This document shows, piece by piece, positions 43,629-53,436 of a stretch of 56,024 bases of DNA. The notes below the pieces were generated by a model, which made no database searches, was not told the origin of the DNA, and worked only from the letters and a program-made list of their open reading frames with translations. Each line of letters begins with the position of its first letter. The stretch's first letter is position 1. This stretch comes from Roseburia sp. (GTDB taxonomy: Bacteria > Bacillota > Clostridia > Lachnospirales > Lachnospiraceae), in NCBI GenBank assembly GCA_023662875.1, contig JAMPIG010000011.1, positions 1-56,024 on the forward strand, in the 5' to 3' direction. A program made the translations under genes and the position numbers.

Positions 43629-44936
43629 TTATTCCTCCGCCGCGGGCTTTCCTTCCTTTGCGTTCTCCACCACAAATTCCACAGCCTTCTTAATACAGAT
43701 ATCCTCCAGAACCTGCTTCTTTCCGTTCTCTCCTAAGACCTCCAGCACCTTATCCGCGTCCATCTGGTAAGCCTCGCCCATCGTCTTAGCCTCCTCCTGG
43801 AACTCCTCCTCGGAGGCGGTAATCCCCTCCGCGGCCACAACGGCCTCCAGAACCAGTCTGGACTGGATCCTGCTGACCGCCTGAGGCTTTACCTGCTCCA
43901 GCAGAGCCTCCACGGTAAGTCCGGTAAACTTCATATACTGATCCATGGAAATTCCCTGGGACTGCAGTCTCTGGGCGTAATCCTGAACGATCTGCCTCTG
44001 CTGCGTCTCTATCATAGCCTCCGGAATATCCATCTTCGCGTCGTCGATGATCGCCTGGATGACAGCTTCTTCCCTCGCATTCTTCGCCTGGGTTTCCTTA
44101 TTCCCAGCAAGCTTCTTCCGGATCTCCTCCCGGTATTCCTCTACCGTATCGCTCTCGTCGGAAACCTCTCCCACAAAATCATCGTCCAGATCGGGAAGCT
44201 GCTTCTCCTGAAGCTTCTTGATCTTACACTGGAAAACGGCCGCCTTTCCGGCAAGCTCCGCCGCCTGGTAATCCTCCGGGAAGGTAACATTTACCTCGGG
44301 GGCGCTTCCGATCTCCGCGCCGATCAGCGCCTCCTCGAAGCCGGGGATAAAGGAACCGGATCCGATTGTAAGAGGATAATCCTCGCCCTTTCCTCCCTCG
44401 AAGGCCACTCCGTCCACAAATCCTTCAAAATCAATCGTAGCGATATCGCCGTCCTGCACAGCCCTGTCTGTAATATCTACCGTCCTAGAGTTCTTTTCCC
44501 GCTCTCTGTCGATCTCGGCGGTAATCTCCTCCTCCGTCACATCCACATCGATCTTCTCGATTTCCACGCCCTTATATTTCCCAAGAGTCACCTCGGGCTT
44601 CAACGCCACCTCAGCCGTAAAGATAAAGGGCTTACCCGCCTCCAGCTGTACGACGTCAACCTTCGGGGAGGATACGATCTCCTCCGTACACTCCTCCAGC
44701 GCCTTATCGTAAGCGTCCGGCATCAGCTCGTTCGCGGCGTCCTCATAAAAGATTTCCTTCCCATACATCTGCTCGATCAGCTTACGGGGCGCTTTCCCCT
44801 TCCGGAACCCGGGAACACTGAGCCTGCTCTTGCTCTTCTGATAAACGCTTTCGATCGCCTTCTCCAGCTCCTCCGCAGATACCTCGATGGTCAGCTTCGC
44901 CATGTTGTTTTCCAACTTTTCTACCTGTAAACTCAT
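43629..44936 (-). CDS. tig: Trigger factor (ribosome-associated chaperone)
   Basis: A 435-residue protein of usual length. The N-terminal ribosome-binding domain has the signature GFRKGKAPRKLIEQMYG. The middle FKBP-type peptidyl-prolyl isomerase domain (about 150-240) includes VQDGDIATIDFEGFVDGVAFEGG and GSFIPGFEEALIGAE. The C-terminal helical chaperone arms run to residue 425. It binds nascent chains at the ribosome exit. GGAGGAAATG precedes the start. It heads the tig-clpP-clpX cluster. Confidence 0.97.
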   Translation of the reverse strand: MSLQVEKLENNMAKLTIEVSAEELEKAIESVYQKSKSRLSVPGFRKGKAPRKLIEQMYGKEIFYEDAANELMPDAYDKALEECTEEIVSSPKVDVVQLEAGKPFIFTAEVALKPEVTLGKYKGVEIEKIDVDVTEEEITAEIDREREKNSRTVDITDRAVQDGDIATIDFEGFVDGVAFEGGKGEDYPLTIGSGSFIPGFEEALIGAEIGSAPEVNVTFPEDYQAAELAGKAAVFQCKIKKLQEKQLPDLDDDFVGEVSDESDTVEEYREEIRKKLAGNKETQAKNAREEAVIQAIIDDAKMDIPEAMIETQQRQIVQDYAQRLQSQGISMDQYMKFTGLTVEALLEQVKPQAVSRIQSRLVLEAVVAAEGITASEEEFQEEAKTMGEAYQMDADKVLEVLGENGKKQVLEDICIKKAVEFVVENAKEGKPAAEE

Positions 44937-45165
44937 TGCTGCATTTCCTCCTTCAAGCTGCTGTGCTTTTCTATTTCATCTGTCGCCGCAAATTCCGGAC
45001 ACAGTCACAGTCATTTTAAAATTATAGCACAGAGGCGGCGAAAATACAAATGTTTTTTGAGGAAACCGCAGCCATCCCCGCCAAAACTTTCCAACATATT
45101 TCTTTTTTTCAAGGCCATACTAAGACCAAGATAAGTCGCAGCAAAGCGTTATGCCGTGAACATAG

Positions 45166-45200
45166 CTTCAGGATAGGCGCATGCGGCGCTTATCTTGAAG
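45166..45200 (+). repeat. 15-bp hairpin upstream of the spore-protein gene
   Basis: CTTCAGGATAGGCGC (45166-45180) pairs with GCGCTTATCTTGAAG (45186-45200) over all 15 positions, two of them G-T, with loop ATGCG. In the gap 44937-45245 no sigma-G type promoter could be identified with confidence. The hairpin could lie in the mRNA leader and protect it during spore dormancy (speculation). Confidence 0.7.
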
Positions 45201-45245
45201 ATAGAGAAAGAAGCAAAATACACTTAAGTATGGAGGTGAAAAAGA

Positions 45246-45446
45246 ATGTCCGGTAACAAGAGTAATAGAGTAGAAGTGCCTGAAGCAAAGGCAGCAATGG
45301 ATCGTTTTAAGACGGAGGTTGCGTCCGAGCTTGGCGTTAACCTGAAGGAGGGGTACAACGGGGATCTGACTTCCCGTGAGGCAGGCTCCATCGGCGGCGA
45401 GATGGTTCGTCGTATGATCAAGAAGCAGGAAGAGCAGATGAAGTAA
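45246..45446 (+). CDS. Alpha/beta-type small acid-soluble spore protein
   Basis: A 66-residue protein with the SASP family pattern: VPEAKAAMDRFKTEVASELGV with the region cut by the germination protease (TEVASE), then YNGDLTSREAGSIGGEMVRRMIKKQEEQ. Such proteins coat and protect DNA in the spore core. The start is fixed by GGAGGTG at about 45232-45238. This gene shows that the organism forms endospores. It is monocistronic with its own terminator. Confidence 0.95.
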   Translation: MSGNKSNRVEVPEAKAAMDRFKTEVASELGVNLKEGYNGDLTSREAGSIGGEMVRRMIKKQEEQMK

Positions 45447-45503
45447 GGCTCCTGCGACAAGAACAAGATGAAACAGCAAACTGCTTCACTTGTCATAAAA
45501 AGA

Positions 45504-45533
45504 AGGGCCGGGAATTTTCCCGGCTCTTTTTTT
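45504..45533 (+). terminator. Intrinsic terminator of the spore-protein gene
   Basis: GCCGGGAA (45507-45514) pairs with TTCCCGGC (45517-45524), followed by TCTTTTTTT. It also faces the end of the convergent aldolase gene. Confidence 0.9.
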
Positions 45534-45564
45534 GTCCTTGCTCTCACCCGGCTGCCGAATCCGC

Positions 45565-46218
45565 TTATTCGCCGAAGACAGCCTTATAGTCCGCCTGGAA
45601 CTTCGCGATTCCGGCCGTAGTCAGAGGATGCTTTACCATCTGTTCGATCACAGCGTAGGGAACCGTCGCGATATCTGCTCCCGCCAAGGCGCAGTCGGTT
45701 ACATGAACCGGATTGCGGATGCTCGCCGCGATGATCTTCGTATCCAGATCGGTCATGGAAAAGATATCAGCGATCTCACGGATCAGATCCACGCCCCGCT
45801 CGCTGACATCGTCCAGACGTCCCAGGAAAGGAGATACGAAGGTAGCGCCTGCGCGGGCTGCCAAAAGCGCCTGGTTCGCCGTAAAGATCAGCGTCATATT
45901 GGTCTTGATTCCCTCGGCGGAGAGAGCCTTGCAGGCCTTCAGCCCCTCTACGGTCATGGGAATCTTTACGACCATATTGGGATGAATCTTCGCGATCTCC
46001 CGTCCCTCTTTGATCATGCCCTCCGCGTCCGTGGTGGTCGCCTTTACCTCTCCGCTGATCGGCCCGTCAACGATCGACGCGATCTCCGCGATGACCTCCT
46101 CAAAAACCCTTCCCTCCTTGGCGATCAGGGAGGGATTTGTGGTCACGCCGCAGATCACGCCCATGTCGTTTGCCTTTCTGATATCCTCTACCTTTGCGGT
46201 ATCGATGAAAAAACGCAT
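45565..46218 (-). CDS. fsa: Transaldolase/fructose-6-phosphate aldolase
   Basis: A 217-residue small transaldolase. The Schiff-base Lys is in MVVKIPMT near residue 85, with the surrounding pattern [59 protein letters not shown]. The short length fits the TalC/FSA group rather than the 310-residue enzyme. It would interconvert pentose-phosphate intermediates or cleave fructose 6-phosphate; which one cannot be told from the sequence. GGAGAG precedes the ATG. It is convergent with the spore-protein gene. Confidence 0.92.
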   Translation of the reverse strand: MRFFIDTAKVEDIRKANDMGVICGVTTNPSLIAKEGRVFEEVIAEIASIVDGPISGEVKATTTDAEGMIKEGREIAKIHPNMVVKIPMTVEGLKACKALSAEGIKTNMTLIFTANQALLAARAGATFVSPFLGRLDDVSERGVDLIREIADIFSMTDLDTKIIAASIRNPVHVTDCALAGADIATVPYAVIEQMVKHPLTTAGIAKFQADYKAVFGE

Positions 46219-46330
46219 AATTTTACTCTCCTTTTCCTGAATTTGGTTTTTGGTGCAAAACCTTCTGATTTCAGTATACTCGCGCGGGGGACAAAACTCA
46301 AGCTTTTTGTACGCCCCGGCGAGATAAAAT

Positions 46331-47344
46331 CTAACGGATCACAACATTCTTCCGCACCTGTATCTTCCCTTCCAGATACGCCCGCTGTACCTCGTCGAAC
46401 CGGCCGCCGCCCGCCGTCCCGCTGCACACGGCCAGCAGTCCTTCCACTGTCCGCATATCCGGCAGTCTTTCCTCAGGAAGCTCCCGGGTGCATTTTTCGA
46501 TTACCTTCCCGAGGGGGCTGTAAAATCCCAGAGTTTCCCGGATTCCTTTGACGCCCCGAGTTTCCTTGGCTACCTTGATTTCCTTAATTTCCTTGGTTTC
46601 CCCGGCTTCCTTAGCTCCTCTGGTTTCCCGGACGCCTCTGGCTTTTCGGGCTTCTTCAGGTTTCTGAACTTCTTCGGGTTCCTGCGCTTTTCCGCCTTCC
46701 TGAACGCCTCTGGCTCCCCGCGCTCCCCTGGCTTCCCGGGCTTCCCTGTCCCGCCTGCCGTCTCCTCCCGTCATAGCGAGCAGAAGCCGCCCCAGGCCGT
46801 AGAGATCTACCGTGATATCCTGTCTGCTGCCCGCCGTAAACTGCTCCGGCGCGCCGAACCCCGGCGTCCCCGCGGCGCTCTGGGGATATCCCGCCGGGCA
46901 GACGCAGCCCAGATCCAGCAGCCTGACACGCCCTCCTTCCTCCAGCAGGACATTAGCCGGCTTCAGATCCCGAAAGAGCAGCGGCACAGCCCTTTCCTGC
47001 AGCTTTCGCAGGCCGCCCGCCAGAGCCAGTCCAATCTCCGCGGCTCTTTTCCTCGGAAGAGATTTCTCGCGTCGTAAAACGCTTTCCAGCGTCTCTCCCC
47101 GGATATACTCCATGATCAGCCAGCCGCCGTCCGCGGCTTCTCCGTACTCCACAAAGGCCGGAAACAGAGGATGCCGGAGCTCCTTCTGGTATCCTGCCTC
47201 TCTCGCCAGCATCTCCGTCTTTTCACTGATTTTACAGGCATACCGCCTTCCCTGCGGATCCTCCGCCAGATAGACTCTCGAAAAGGCCCCCTCCCCCAGC
47301 AGGTTCGTCAGCCGATATCTTCCTCCGCCGATCTCCCGATTCAT
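46331..47344 (-). CDS. Serine/threonine protein kinase, soluble, with low-complexity tail region
   Basis: A 337-residue Hanks-type kinase. The glycine loop is GEGAFSRVY (17-25), the catalytic Lys is in ACKIS near residue 38, the loop is [11 protein letters not shown] (usual HRD replaced by FRD) and DLG replaces DFG in LLDLGCV. The Gly-x-x-Gly APE-like motif is GAPEQF. Residues about 200-270 are a repetitive Arg/Glu/Gly/Lys stretch ([23 protein letters not shown]) inserted into the C-lobe. No membrane segment or PASTA domain is visible. It follows a small gene that may encode its partner. Confidence 0.87.
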   Translation of the reverse strand: MNREIGGGRYRLTNLLGEGAFSRVYLAEDPQGRRYACKISEKTEMLAREAGYQKELRHPLFPAFVEYGEAADGGWLIMEYIRGETLESVLRREKSLPRKRAAEIGLALAGGLRKLQERAVPLLFRDLKPANVLLEEGGRVRLLDLGCVCPAGYPQSAAGTPGFGAPEQFTAGSRQDITVDLYGLGRLLLAMTGGDGRRDREAREARGARGARGVQEGGKAQEPEEVQKPEEARKARGVRETRGAKEAGETKEIKEIKVAKETRGVKGIRETLGFYSPLGKVIEKCTRELPEERLPDMRTVEGLLAVCSGTAGGGRFDEVQRAYLEGKIQVRKNVVIR

Positions 47345-47523
47345 TCCGCTCCTCCTTCCCTTCCTTTCATGACGATATTTCCTCTATACGGCAAACGAAC
47401 GACATACGGTCGACAATTCCGCTGCAGGCAACTGGCGTCAGGCGTGCAACGCTGTCGGCACAATGCGTCCTGAGGTCGCCTGGTATACGGCCCTTGCGGT
47501 CGTCTGGCTCATACTCGCTGGAA

Positions 47524-48141
47524 TCAAGCGCTCTCCTTTGTCAAAAGCAGAACCGCCGTCCCGGAATCCTCTTCCCCGTTCCGCCCGCTTCCCGCCAGCT
47601 CCTTCAGGCGCTTGTCCGCCTGCTGCTGCGTCCGAATCTCCCAGCCCCGTGCCACCTGAGCCAGCGCCTGGGGCGGCCTGCTTTCCAGAAAGTCCTCCTC
47701 CGCCAGCAGGATACCGGCCTCCGGCTCCAGACAGCCCCGAAAGCTTCCCTGCAGGCGTTTTGCGCTGCCCTGCCCGAAGGCTCCGCTTAACAGGTATAGC
47801 GCATAGCCGTTTCCCAGCGTCAGAAGCTCCTGATCCACGCAGACCACCAACCGCCACATAATCCCGCCCCGGCCCTTCGCGGTGAGGCTCTCGGAAGTCT
47901 CCGCCATCCCTTCCCGCAATTCCCGCTCCGCCCGATCCAGAAAGCGTCCGGGAGCCTTCGCCGCCCTGTGCCAGGGGAACCGGCGGTTCCAGGAGAGAAG
48001 CTTCTCAGTAATCTCCCGGCTCTCCTCTGCGTCCCGAGAGCAAAGGCACGCAAAACACGCCGGAACCTCCCGGCATAAGTATTCCTGCAGCAGGAGGGAG
48101 GAGCCTCCCTCCCGCCTGCTGTAAGCTGTCAGATAATTCAT
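47524..48141 (-). CDS. Possible PP2C-like phosphatase relative or kinase partner
   Basis: A 205-residue protein. It has the order of a reduced PP2C-type fold: MWRLVVCVDQELLTLGNGYALYLLSGAFGQG, EAGILLAEEDFLESR and a C-terminal GTAVLLLTKE strand. The metal-binding Asp residues of true PP2C enzymes (DG near the N-terminus and DN near the end) are not evident, so catalysis is doubtful. It lies directly upstream of the Ser/Thr kinase on the same strand, where a cognate phosphatase is often found. The identification is tentative. GGAGATT precedes the ATG. Confidence 0.4.
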   Translation of the reverse strand: MNYLTAYSRREGGSSLLLQEYLCREVPACFACLCSRDAEESREITEKLLSWNRRFPWHRAAKAPGRFLDRAERELREGMAETSESLTAKGRGGIMWRLVVCVDQELLTLGNGYALYLLSGAFGQGSAKRLQGSFRGCLEPEAGILLAEEDFLESRPPQALAQVARGWEIRTQQQADKRLKELAGSGRNGEEDSGTAVLLLTKESA

Positions 48142-48198
48142 GAAAATCTCCGTTCTGAAAAAGATTTTTACCCGGGCGAATGCAATCCGCCGGTAAAA

Positions 48199-49275
48199 TT
48201 ATTTGAAAAAGATGTTCGCCAGATCGTTAAAGAATACAAAAACCATCAGAATCATGAAAAATACAAAACCGATAAAATGAACAATGCCCTCTTTTTCCGG
48301 CGGAACCGGCTTCCCCCGGATGACCTCGATCAGAAGGAAGACCAGCCTTCCCCCGTCCAACGCCGGGATCGGAAGGAGATTCAGGATCCCCAGGTTCACC
48401 GACAGGGCAAGCGTGATATTCAGCATATTGACCAGAACATTCTGCCAGCCGTAATCCTTGGCGGCCTCGTAGGTAGCTCCCACCACATTTACCGCGATGC
48501 CCACCGGCCCCGCTACGTCCTGTCGGCTGACTCTGCCGCTGAGCAACATGCCCAGGCTCTTGTAGGTAGACTTTACGGAAAAGCGCATCTCATACCAGGC
48601 GTATTTCAGCGTATCGAAGCCCTCGGCCTCCCGGTAGTCCCCGTTGCTGATCCCAAGCATAAAATAGCCGTACTCCTCATTGTACTGCGGCGTCAGCGTC
48701 GTCTGGTATCGGACGCCCTCCCGCTCGTAGACCACATCAATATCGCCGCCCCGGTAGGTGAGCTGCATAAACATACTGATCTCCTGAAACAGGTAGACCC
48801 GCTCCCCGTCCAGCGAGATAATCCGATCCCCGTCCCGCAGCCCGGCGGCCTCGGCGCCGCTGCCCTGCTGTACCTGGGTCGCCACCGGGTCGCTGATCAC
48901 AATCATATTCACCATGATAAAGGCGATAAGGAAGGCCAGAATAAAGTTAAAGAAGGGACCTGCCGCCACCGTCGCAATCCTGCTCCAGACCTTCGCCTTC
49001 AGGAAAGAGCCGGGGCCGGGTTCTTTCGTTTCTCCCGATTCCTCGTCCTTTTCCGCCAGCCCGTCCTCTCCCTCAAACATACAGGCTCCGCCGATCGGAA
49101 GAAGCTTCAGCGAATACTTTGTTCCGCCCTTCTGAAAGGAGAGCAGGTTCGGCCCCATCCCCACCGCGAACTCCACGACGTGGATTCCATTTACCTTGGC
49201 GATCAGGAAATGCCCGAACTCATGGGCGATGACGACTGCTCCAAAGATGACAATAAATAAAATAAAGGTTACCAT
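48199..49275 (-). CDS. rseP: Site-2 protease RseP (zinc membrane metalloprotease)
   Basis: A 358-residue M50 protease. HEFGH lies in the first membrane segment (AHEFGHFLIAK, about 18-28), a PDZ domain is central (about 130-225: GSGAEAAGLRDGDRIISLDGE), and NLLPIPALDGGRLVF in the third segment supplies the second metal Asp. There are four membrane segments in total. It cuts membrane-bound anti-sigma factors and other signal remnants. The ECF sigma and anti-sigma pair in this window is a possible target (inference). It is coupled to dxr in the usual order. Confidence 0.96.
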   Translation of the reverse strand: MVTFILFIVIFGAVVIAHEFGHFLIAKVNGIHVVEFAVGMGPNLLSFQKGGTKYSLKLLPIGGACMFEGEDGLAEKDEESGETKEPGPGSFLKAKVWSRIATVAAGPFFNFILAFLIAFIMVNMIVISDPVATQVQQGSGAEAAGLRDGDRIISLDGERVYLFQEISMFMQLTYRGGDIDVVYEREGVRYQTTLTPQYNEEYGYFMLGISNGDYREAEGFDTLKYAWYEMRFSVKSTYKSLGMLLSGRVSRQDVAGPVGIAVNVVGATYEAAKDYGWQNVLVNMLNITLALSVNLGILNLLPIPALDGGRLVFLLIEVIRGKPVPPEKEGIVHFIGFVFFMILMVFVFFNDLANIFFK

Positions 49276-49309
49276 TTACCGTGTTGTCCTTCCCAAATAT
49301 ATCTTATGA

Positions 49310-50464
49310 TTACAGATTCCTCATGGCGGTTTCCGCAATGTATTCACAGGTCTCCGCTTCCGCCTCCAGAATTTCCTCCACATTCGGATCCGCCAGCGGT
49401 TTATGATGAGCCATGGCCTCGGCGATCAGCTCCGGGATCCTTAAGTATCCGATCTTCCCGGCCAGGAACAGGGCCACTGCCTTCTCGTCGGCCGCGTTGT
49501 ACACCGTCGGCATACTGCCGCCCTGCCGCGCCGCGTCGTAAGCCAGCGCGAGCCCCGGGAAGTTCCCGGTATCCGGCCTCTCAAAGGTCAGGCTCCCCAG
49601 CTCGAAAAAATCCACCCTCTTCCCGTACATGGGTCTTCTGTCCGGATAGGACAACGCGTACTGGATCGGCAGCTTCATGTCCGGCACGCCCATCTGGGCA
49701 ATAATCGCGCCGTCGATAAACTGTACGGCGGAATGAAGGATACTCTGGGGGTGTACCAGTACCTGGATCTGATCCAGCTCCACCCCGAACAGCCACTTCG
49801 CCTCCATCACCTCCAGCCCCTTGTTCACCAGGGTAGAGGAATCCACCGTAATCTTGGGGCCCATGAGCCAGTTGGGATGCTTTAACGCGTCCTCCGCCCG
49901 GATATTGGCCAGTTCCTCCCGGCGCTTTCCCCGGAAAGGGCCGCCGGAGGCCGTCAGCAGAATCTTCTCCAGCCGGTTCTTCGGCTCGCCGTTCAGAGAT
50001 TGGAAGATGGCGCTGTGCTCGCTGTCAACCGGCAGGATCGACACCCCGCGCTCCCTCGCCAACGGCATGATGATATGACCCGCCGTCACCAGGGTCTCCT
50101 TGTTGGCCAGGGCGATATCCTTTCCCGCCCGGATCGCGGCGATGGTCGGTCTTATCCCGATCATGCCCACAATCGCCGTAACCAATACCCGACTCTCCGG
50201 CAGAACCGCAGCCTCCAGAAGTCCCTCCATGCCCCAGAGAATCCGTATCTCCAGATCCGCTGTTCTTACCCTCAGATCCGCCGCCGCCGCTTCCGTCCAC
50301 ATGACCGCCAGCCTCGGCCGAAACTCCCGGATCTGCTCTTCCATCCTTTCCACATTGGTTCCCGCCGCCAGCGCCGCTACCTGTAGCTCAGGATTTTCCC
50401 GGACAACCTCCAGAGTCTGTGTGCCGATGGAACCGGTAGAACCTAAAACAACGATTTTTTTCAT
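49310..50464 (-). CDS. dxr: 1-deoxy-D-xylulose-5-phosphate reductoisomerase
   Basis: A 384-residue enzyme of standard length. The NADPH site is VVLGSTGSIGTQTL (4-17). The catalytic-domain motifs are ANKETLVTAG, PVDSEHSAIFQ and NWLMGPKITVDSSTLVNKGLEV. It makes 2-C-methyl-D-erythritol 4-phosphate in isoprenoid synthesis. It lies between cdsA and rseP, as in most Firmicutes. Confidence 0.97.
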   Translation of the reverse strand: MKKIVVLGSTGSIGTQTLEVVRENPELQVAALAAGTNVERMEEQIREFRPRLAVMWTEAAAADLRVRTADLEIRILWGMEGLLEAAVLPESRVLVTAIVGMIGIRPTIAAIRAGKDIALANKETLVTAGHIIMPLARERGVSILPVDSEHSAIFQSLNGEPKNRLEKILLTASGGPFRGKRREELANIRAEDALKHPNWLMGPKITVDSSTLVNKGLEVMEAKWLFGVELDQIQVLVHPQSILHSAVQFIDGAIIAQMGVPDMKLPIQYALSYPDRRPMYGKRVDFFELGSLTFERPDTGNFPGLALAYDAARQGGSMPTVYNAADEKAVALFLAGKIGYLRIPELIAEAMAHHKPLADPNVEEILEAEAETCEYIAETAMRNL

Positions 50465-50489
50465 AAACGACTCTTTTCTCCCAAAGTAT

Positions 50490-51320
50490 CTACAGCAGGA
50501 ACAGGGACAGGAAATAAACCAACGGTGCCGTCACGATCACGCTGTCAAAGCGATCCATAATTCCGCCGTGCCCCGGAATCAGCTTCCCGTAATCCTTGAT
50601 CCCCTTATTTCGCTTGACCGCCGAAGCCGCCAGATCGCCCACCATGCTGACAACCGCGCCCAATCCGCAGATCAGGGCCGCCAGTCCCGCGACCTCCGGC
50701 GCTTCCTTCATGACAAAGCGGCAGTAAACCGCTCCCAGCAGCGCAGCTCCCAATACCCCGCCGATACAACCCTCCAGGGACTTTTTCGGACTGAGCACAG
50801 GAAAGATCTTCTTCTTCCCGATCAGCTTTCCCACGCAGTAGGCGCAGGTATCGCAGCCCCAGGAACAGATCAGGATAAACCAGACCAGATACCAGCCCTT
50901 CTCCTCCATGCGGAGAAAGTCGATAAAGGACAGCATCACCGGAACGTAGAGGAAAGAAAAAACAGCAAAGGCAATCTGCTCCGCCTGGTATTTGGGAAAC
51001 CGAAATACGTAGACCGCCAGCTCCGCCAGAAAAACGCCCACGATACAGGCCAGATAGAGGAGAAGATCTCCCTCCACCCAATTCCAATCCGCGAGGAGGA
51101 TCAGCAGATAGTATACGGCAATCCCTAGATAACCCACGATCTCCGGCGCTCCCGGACGCTTCTTTGGCCCGCCGGACACGCCAAGCGCCTTCGCCAGCTC
51201 CCGGTAACCCGCCAGGGAAATCAGAAGCAGCAACAGCGTCAACACCGGCGACCCCGCATAAAAAGCGGCGAACGCAACCGCGACCAGCACAATTCCGCTT
51301 ATCAGTCTGGTTCGGAACAT
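50490..51320 (-). CDS. cdsA: Phosphatidate cytidylyltransferase
   Basis: A 276-residue membrane protein with about eight hydrophobic segments. The CDP-DAG synthase signature is near the C-terminus: SAVKRNKGIKDYGKLIPGHG followed by GIMDRFDS. It makes CDP-diacylglycerol for phospholipid synthesis. It follows uppS by 3 nt with GGAGGAG inside the end of uppS, so the genes are coupled. Confidence 0.96.
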   Translation of the reverse strand: MFRTRLISGIVLVAVAFAAFYAGSPVLTLLLLLISLAGYRELAKALGVSGGPKKRPGAPEIVGYLGIAVYYLLILLADWNWVEGDLLLYLACIVGVFLAELAVYVFRFPKYQAEQIAFAVFSFLYVPVMLSFIDFLRMEEKGWYLVWFILICSWGCDTCAYCVGKLIGKKKIFPVLSPKKSLEGCIGGVLGAALLGAVYCRFVMKEAPEVAGLAALICGLGAVVSMVGDLAASAVKRNKGIKDYGKLIPGHGGIMDRFDSVIVTAPLVYFLSLFLL

Positions 51321-51323
51321 AGC

Positions 51324-52043
51324 CTACTCCTCCTTCAGTCCTCCGAATTTTCTGTCTCTACGATTATATGCCTCTACGGCTTTTATCAATTCTTCCTTTG
51401 TAAAATCAGGCCAGGGAACCGGGGTAAAGTACAGCTCCGTATAGGCCAGCTGCCAGAGCAGGAAGTTTGAGATTCGCTGCTCGTTACAGGTGCGGATCAG
51501 CAGATCCGGATCCGGAATTCCTTCCGTATCCAACGCTCCCGCCAGCGCCTCCTCCGTAATCTCCTCCGCCTTTAGCGCTCCCGACTGTACCTGCCCGGCC
51601 AGCTTCTTTACCCCGCGCAGGATCTCGTCCCGGCCGCCGTAATTGATGGCGATCTGGAAGTGCAGGCCGTCATTCTCCCTGGTCGCCTCCTCCAGCTCCA
51701 GGATTCGGCTGCGGATATCCTCGTCCAGACGGGACTTCTCCCCCAGAACCCTGACGCACATCCGGTTTTTCTTCGCCGTCTGCAGGCAGGTCTTCATATA
51801 ATTCCGCAGAAGCTTCATCAGGGCGTCCACCTCTTCCTGCGGCCGGTTCCAGTTCTCTGTGGAAAAGGCGTAGACCGTCAGATACTGAATCCCCATCTTA
51901 TACGCCTCTTCGCAGATGACCTCCACCGTCTTCGCCCCCTGCGCGTGGCCGTAATTGCGCGGCATTCCCTTCGCCCTGGCCCATCTTCCGTTGCCGTCCA
52001 GGATAATCGCCACATGCCGCGGCACCTTCCATTCCTCTTCCAT
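51324..52043 (-). CDS. uppS: Undecaprenyl diphosphate synthase
   Basis: About 239 residues from the ATG at 52043 (AGAGGAGAG upstream; a longer start at 52115 is not supported). The family motifs are present: IILDGNGRWARAKGMPRNYGH (about 12-32), the substrate region TVYAFSTENWNRP, and the C-terminal DLLIRTCNEQRISNFLLWQLAYTELYF. It builds the C55 carrier for cell-wall and other polymer synthesis. It is part of the frr-uppS-cdsA-dxr-rseP operon. Confidence 0.97.
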   Translation of the reverse strand: MEEEWKVPRHVAIILDGNGRWARAKGMPRNYGHAQGAKTVEVICEEAYKMGIQYLTVYAFSTENWNRPQEEVDALMKLLRNYMKTCLQTAKKNRMCVRVLGEKSRLDEDIRSRILELEEATRENDGLHFQIAINYGGRDEILRGVKKLAGQVQSGALKAEEITEEALAGALDTEGIPDPDLLIRTCNEQRISNFLLWQLAYTELYFTPVPWPDFTKEELIKAVEAYNRRDRKFGGLKEE

Positions 52044-52143
52044 AGAACTCTCCTCTTCGCGGATGATATAACGCTTACTGCAAGTCAGGAAAGAGGGAGC
52101 GGAATCCTTCTCCACTCCCCCGCCATACAGGATACGATCGGCG

Positions 52144-52695
52144 CTATACCGTCATAATCTCTTTGGATTTCTTCTCCATCAGCGCATCGATATCCTTGAT
52201 ATACTTATCGGTAGCCTTCTGCAGCTGATCCTCCAGCTGCTTGATCTCGTCCTCGGAAATCTCCGTTTTCCCCAGCTTCTTCAGCGCGTCGTTTCCGTCT
52301 CTTCTGATATTCCGGACAGCGACCCTCGCCTCCTCCGCCTTCTTCTTGACGTCCTTTACCAGATCCTTTCTGCGCTCCTCCGTCAGCTCCGGGAAAACCA
52401 GGCGGATCACGCTGCCGTCGTTGGTAGGATTAATCCCGATATCTGAGGTCTGAATCGCCTTCACAATCTCCTTCAACAGCGACTTCTCCCAAGGCGCGAT
52501 CTGGATGATCCTGGCCTCAGGCACCGTCACATTCCCCACCTGCTGGATCGGGGTAGGCGTCCCGTAATAATTGACCCGCAGCTTATCCAGCACATGAGGA
52601 TTCGCGCGCCCCGCACGGATCGCCGCGTAATCCGCGTCCAGATAATCATAGGTCTTCTTCATTTTATCTTCATACTGCTGCAATCTGGCATCCAT
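52144..52695 (-). CDS. frr: Ribosome recycling factor
   Basis: About 183 residues from the ATG at 52695 (GAGAGGAA upstream), the normal RRF length; a start at 52722 is less likely. The conserved segments are [20 protein letters not shown], the [14 protein letters not shown] surface, and [35 protein letters not shown]. It separates ribosomal subunits after termination. It follows pyrH closely. Confidence 0.97.
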   Translation of the reverse strand: MDARLQQYEDKMKKTYDYLDADYAAIRAGRANPHVLDKLRVNYYGTPTPIQQVGNVTVPEARIIQIAPWEKSLLKEIVKAIQTSDIGINPTNDGSVIRLVFPELTEERRKDLVKDVKKKAEEARVAVRNIRRDGNDALKKLGKTEISEDEIKQLEDQLQKATDKYIKDIDALMEKKSKEIMTV

Positions 52696-52723
52696 CTCTT
52701 TTTCCTCTCTTTCTCCGTACAAT

Positions 52724-53419
52724 TCACACTTCCACTTTTGTCCCGTGGAAGCTGCCCCTCACCGCGTTCACGATACTGTTTTCCTCGTTCAGGCCGAACA
52801 CCCACATCGGCATCTTATTGTCCCGCGCAAGTATCGACGCCGTCATATCGACCACCTGTAAATTTTTCGCGATCACTTCGTCGATGGTTACCCGGTCATA
52901 TTTCCTGGCCGCCGGATTTTTCACCGGGTCGTCGTCATACACGCCGTCGATGGACTTGGCCAACAGGATAACCTCCGCCTCTACCTCTACGGCCCGCAGC
53001 ACAACGCCGGTGTCCGTAGAAAAATACGGATGTCCCGTGCCGCCGGCGAAAAAGACGACCCGTCCCTGTTCAAAATAACGGTTCGCCAGATCCTTGGAAA
53101 ACAGCTCTGTAAAGGCTCCGCAGACAAAGGGCGTCAAGACGGCGGTCTTCATGCCGACAGAGCGGAAAATCTCCGAGACATAAATACAGTTCATCACCGT
53201 AGCCAGCATCCCGATCTGATCCGCCTTTGTCCGGTCGATATTCTCGCTGGTTCTGCCTCTCCAGAAATTTCCGCCGCCGGTAACGATTCCAATCTGGATC
53301 CCGTCCTCCGCAAGCTGCTTTACCTGCAGGGCCACCTCTCTTACCGTCTTTTCGTCAAATCCGGTCTTCTTATCGCCGGCGAGCGCTTCGCCGCTGAGCT
53401 TTAACAATATTCTTCGCAT
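52724..53419 (-). CDS. pyrH: Uridylate kinase
   Basis: A 231-residue UMP kinase of the amino-acid-kinase fold. Motifs are [10 protein letters not shown] near the N-terminus, [23 protein letters not shown] and [18 protein letters not shown]. It phosphorylates UMP to UDP for nucleic acid and wall-precursor synthesis. GGAAGGCGG precedes the start. It heads the pyrH-frr-uppS-cdsA-dxr-rseP series. Confidence 0.96.
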   Translation of the reverse strand: MRRILLKLSGEALAGDKKTGFDEKTVREVALQVKQLAEDGIQIGIVTGGGNFWRGRTSENIDRTKADQIGMLATVMNCIYVSEIFRSVGMKTAVLTPFVCGAFTELFSKDLANRYFEQGRVVFFAGGTGHPYFSTDTGVVLRAVEVEAEVILLAKSIDGVYDDDPVKNPAARKYDRVTIDEVIAKNLQVVDMTASILARDNKMPMWVFGLNEENSIVNAVRGSFHGTKVEV

Positions 53420-53436
53420 TCTGAAAACCGCCTTCC

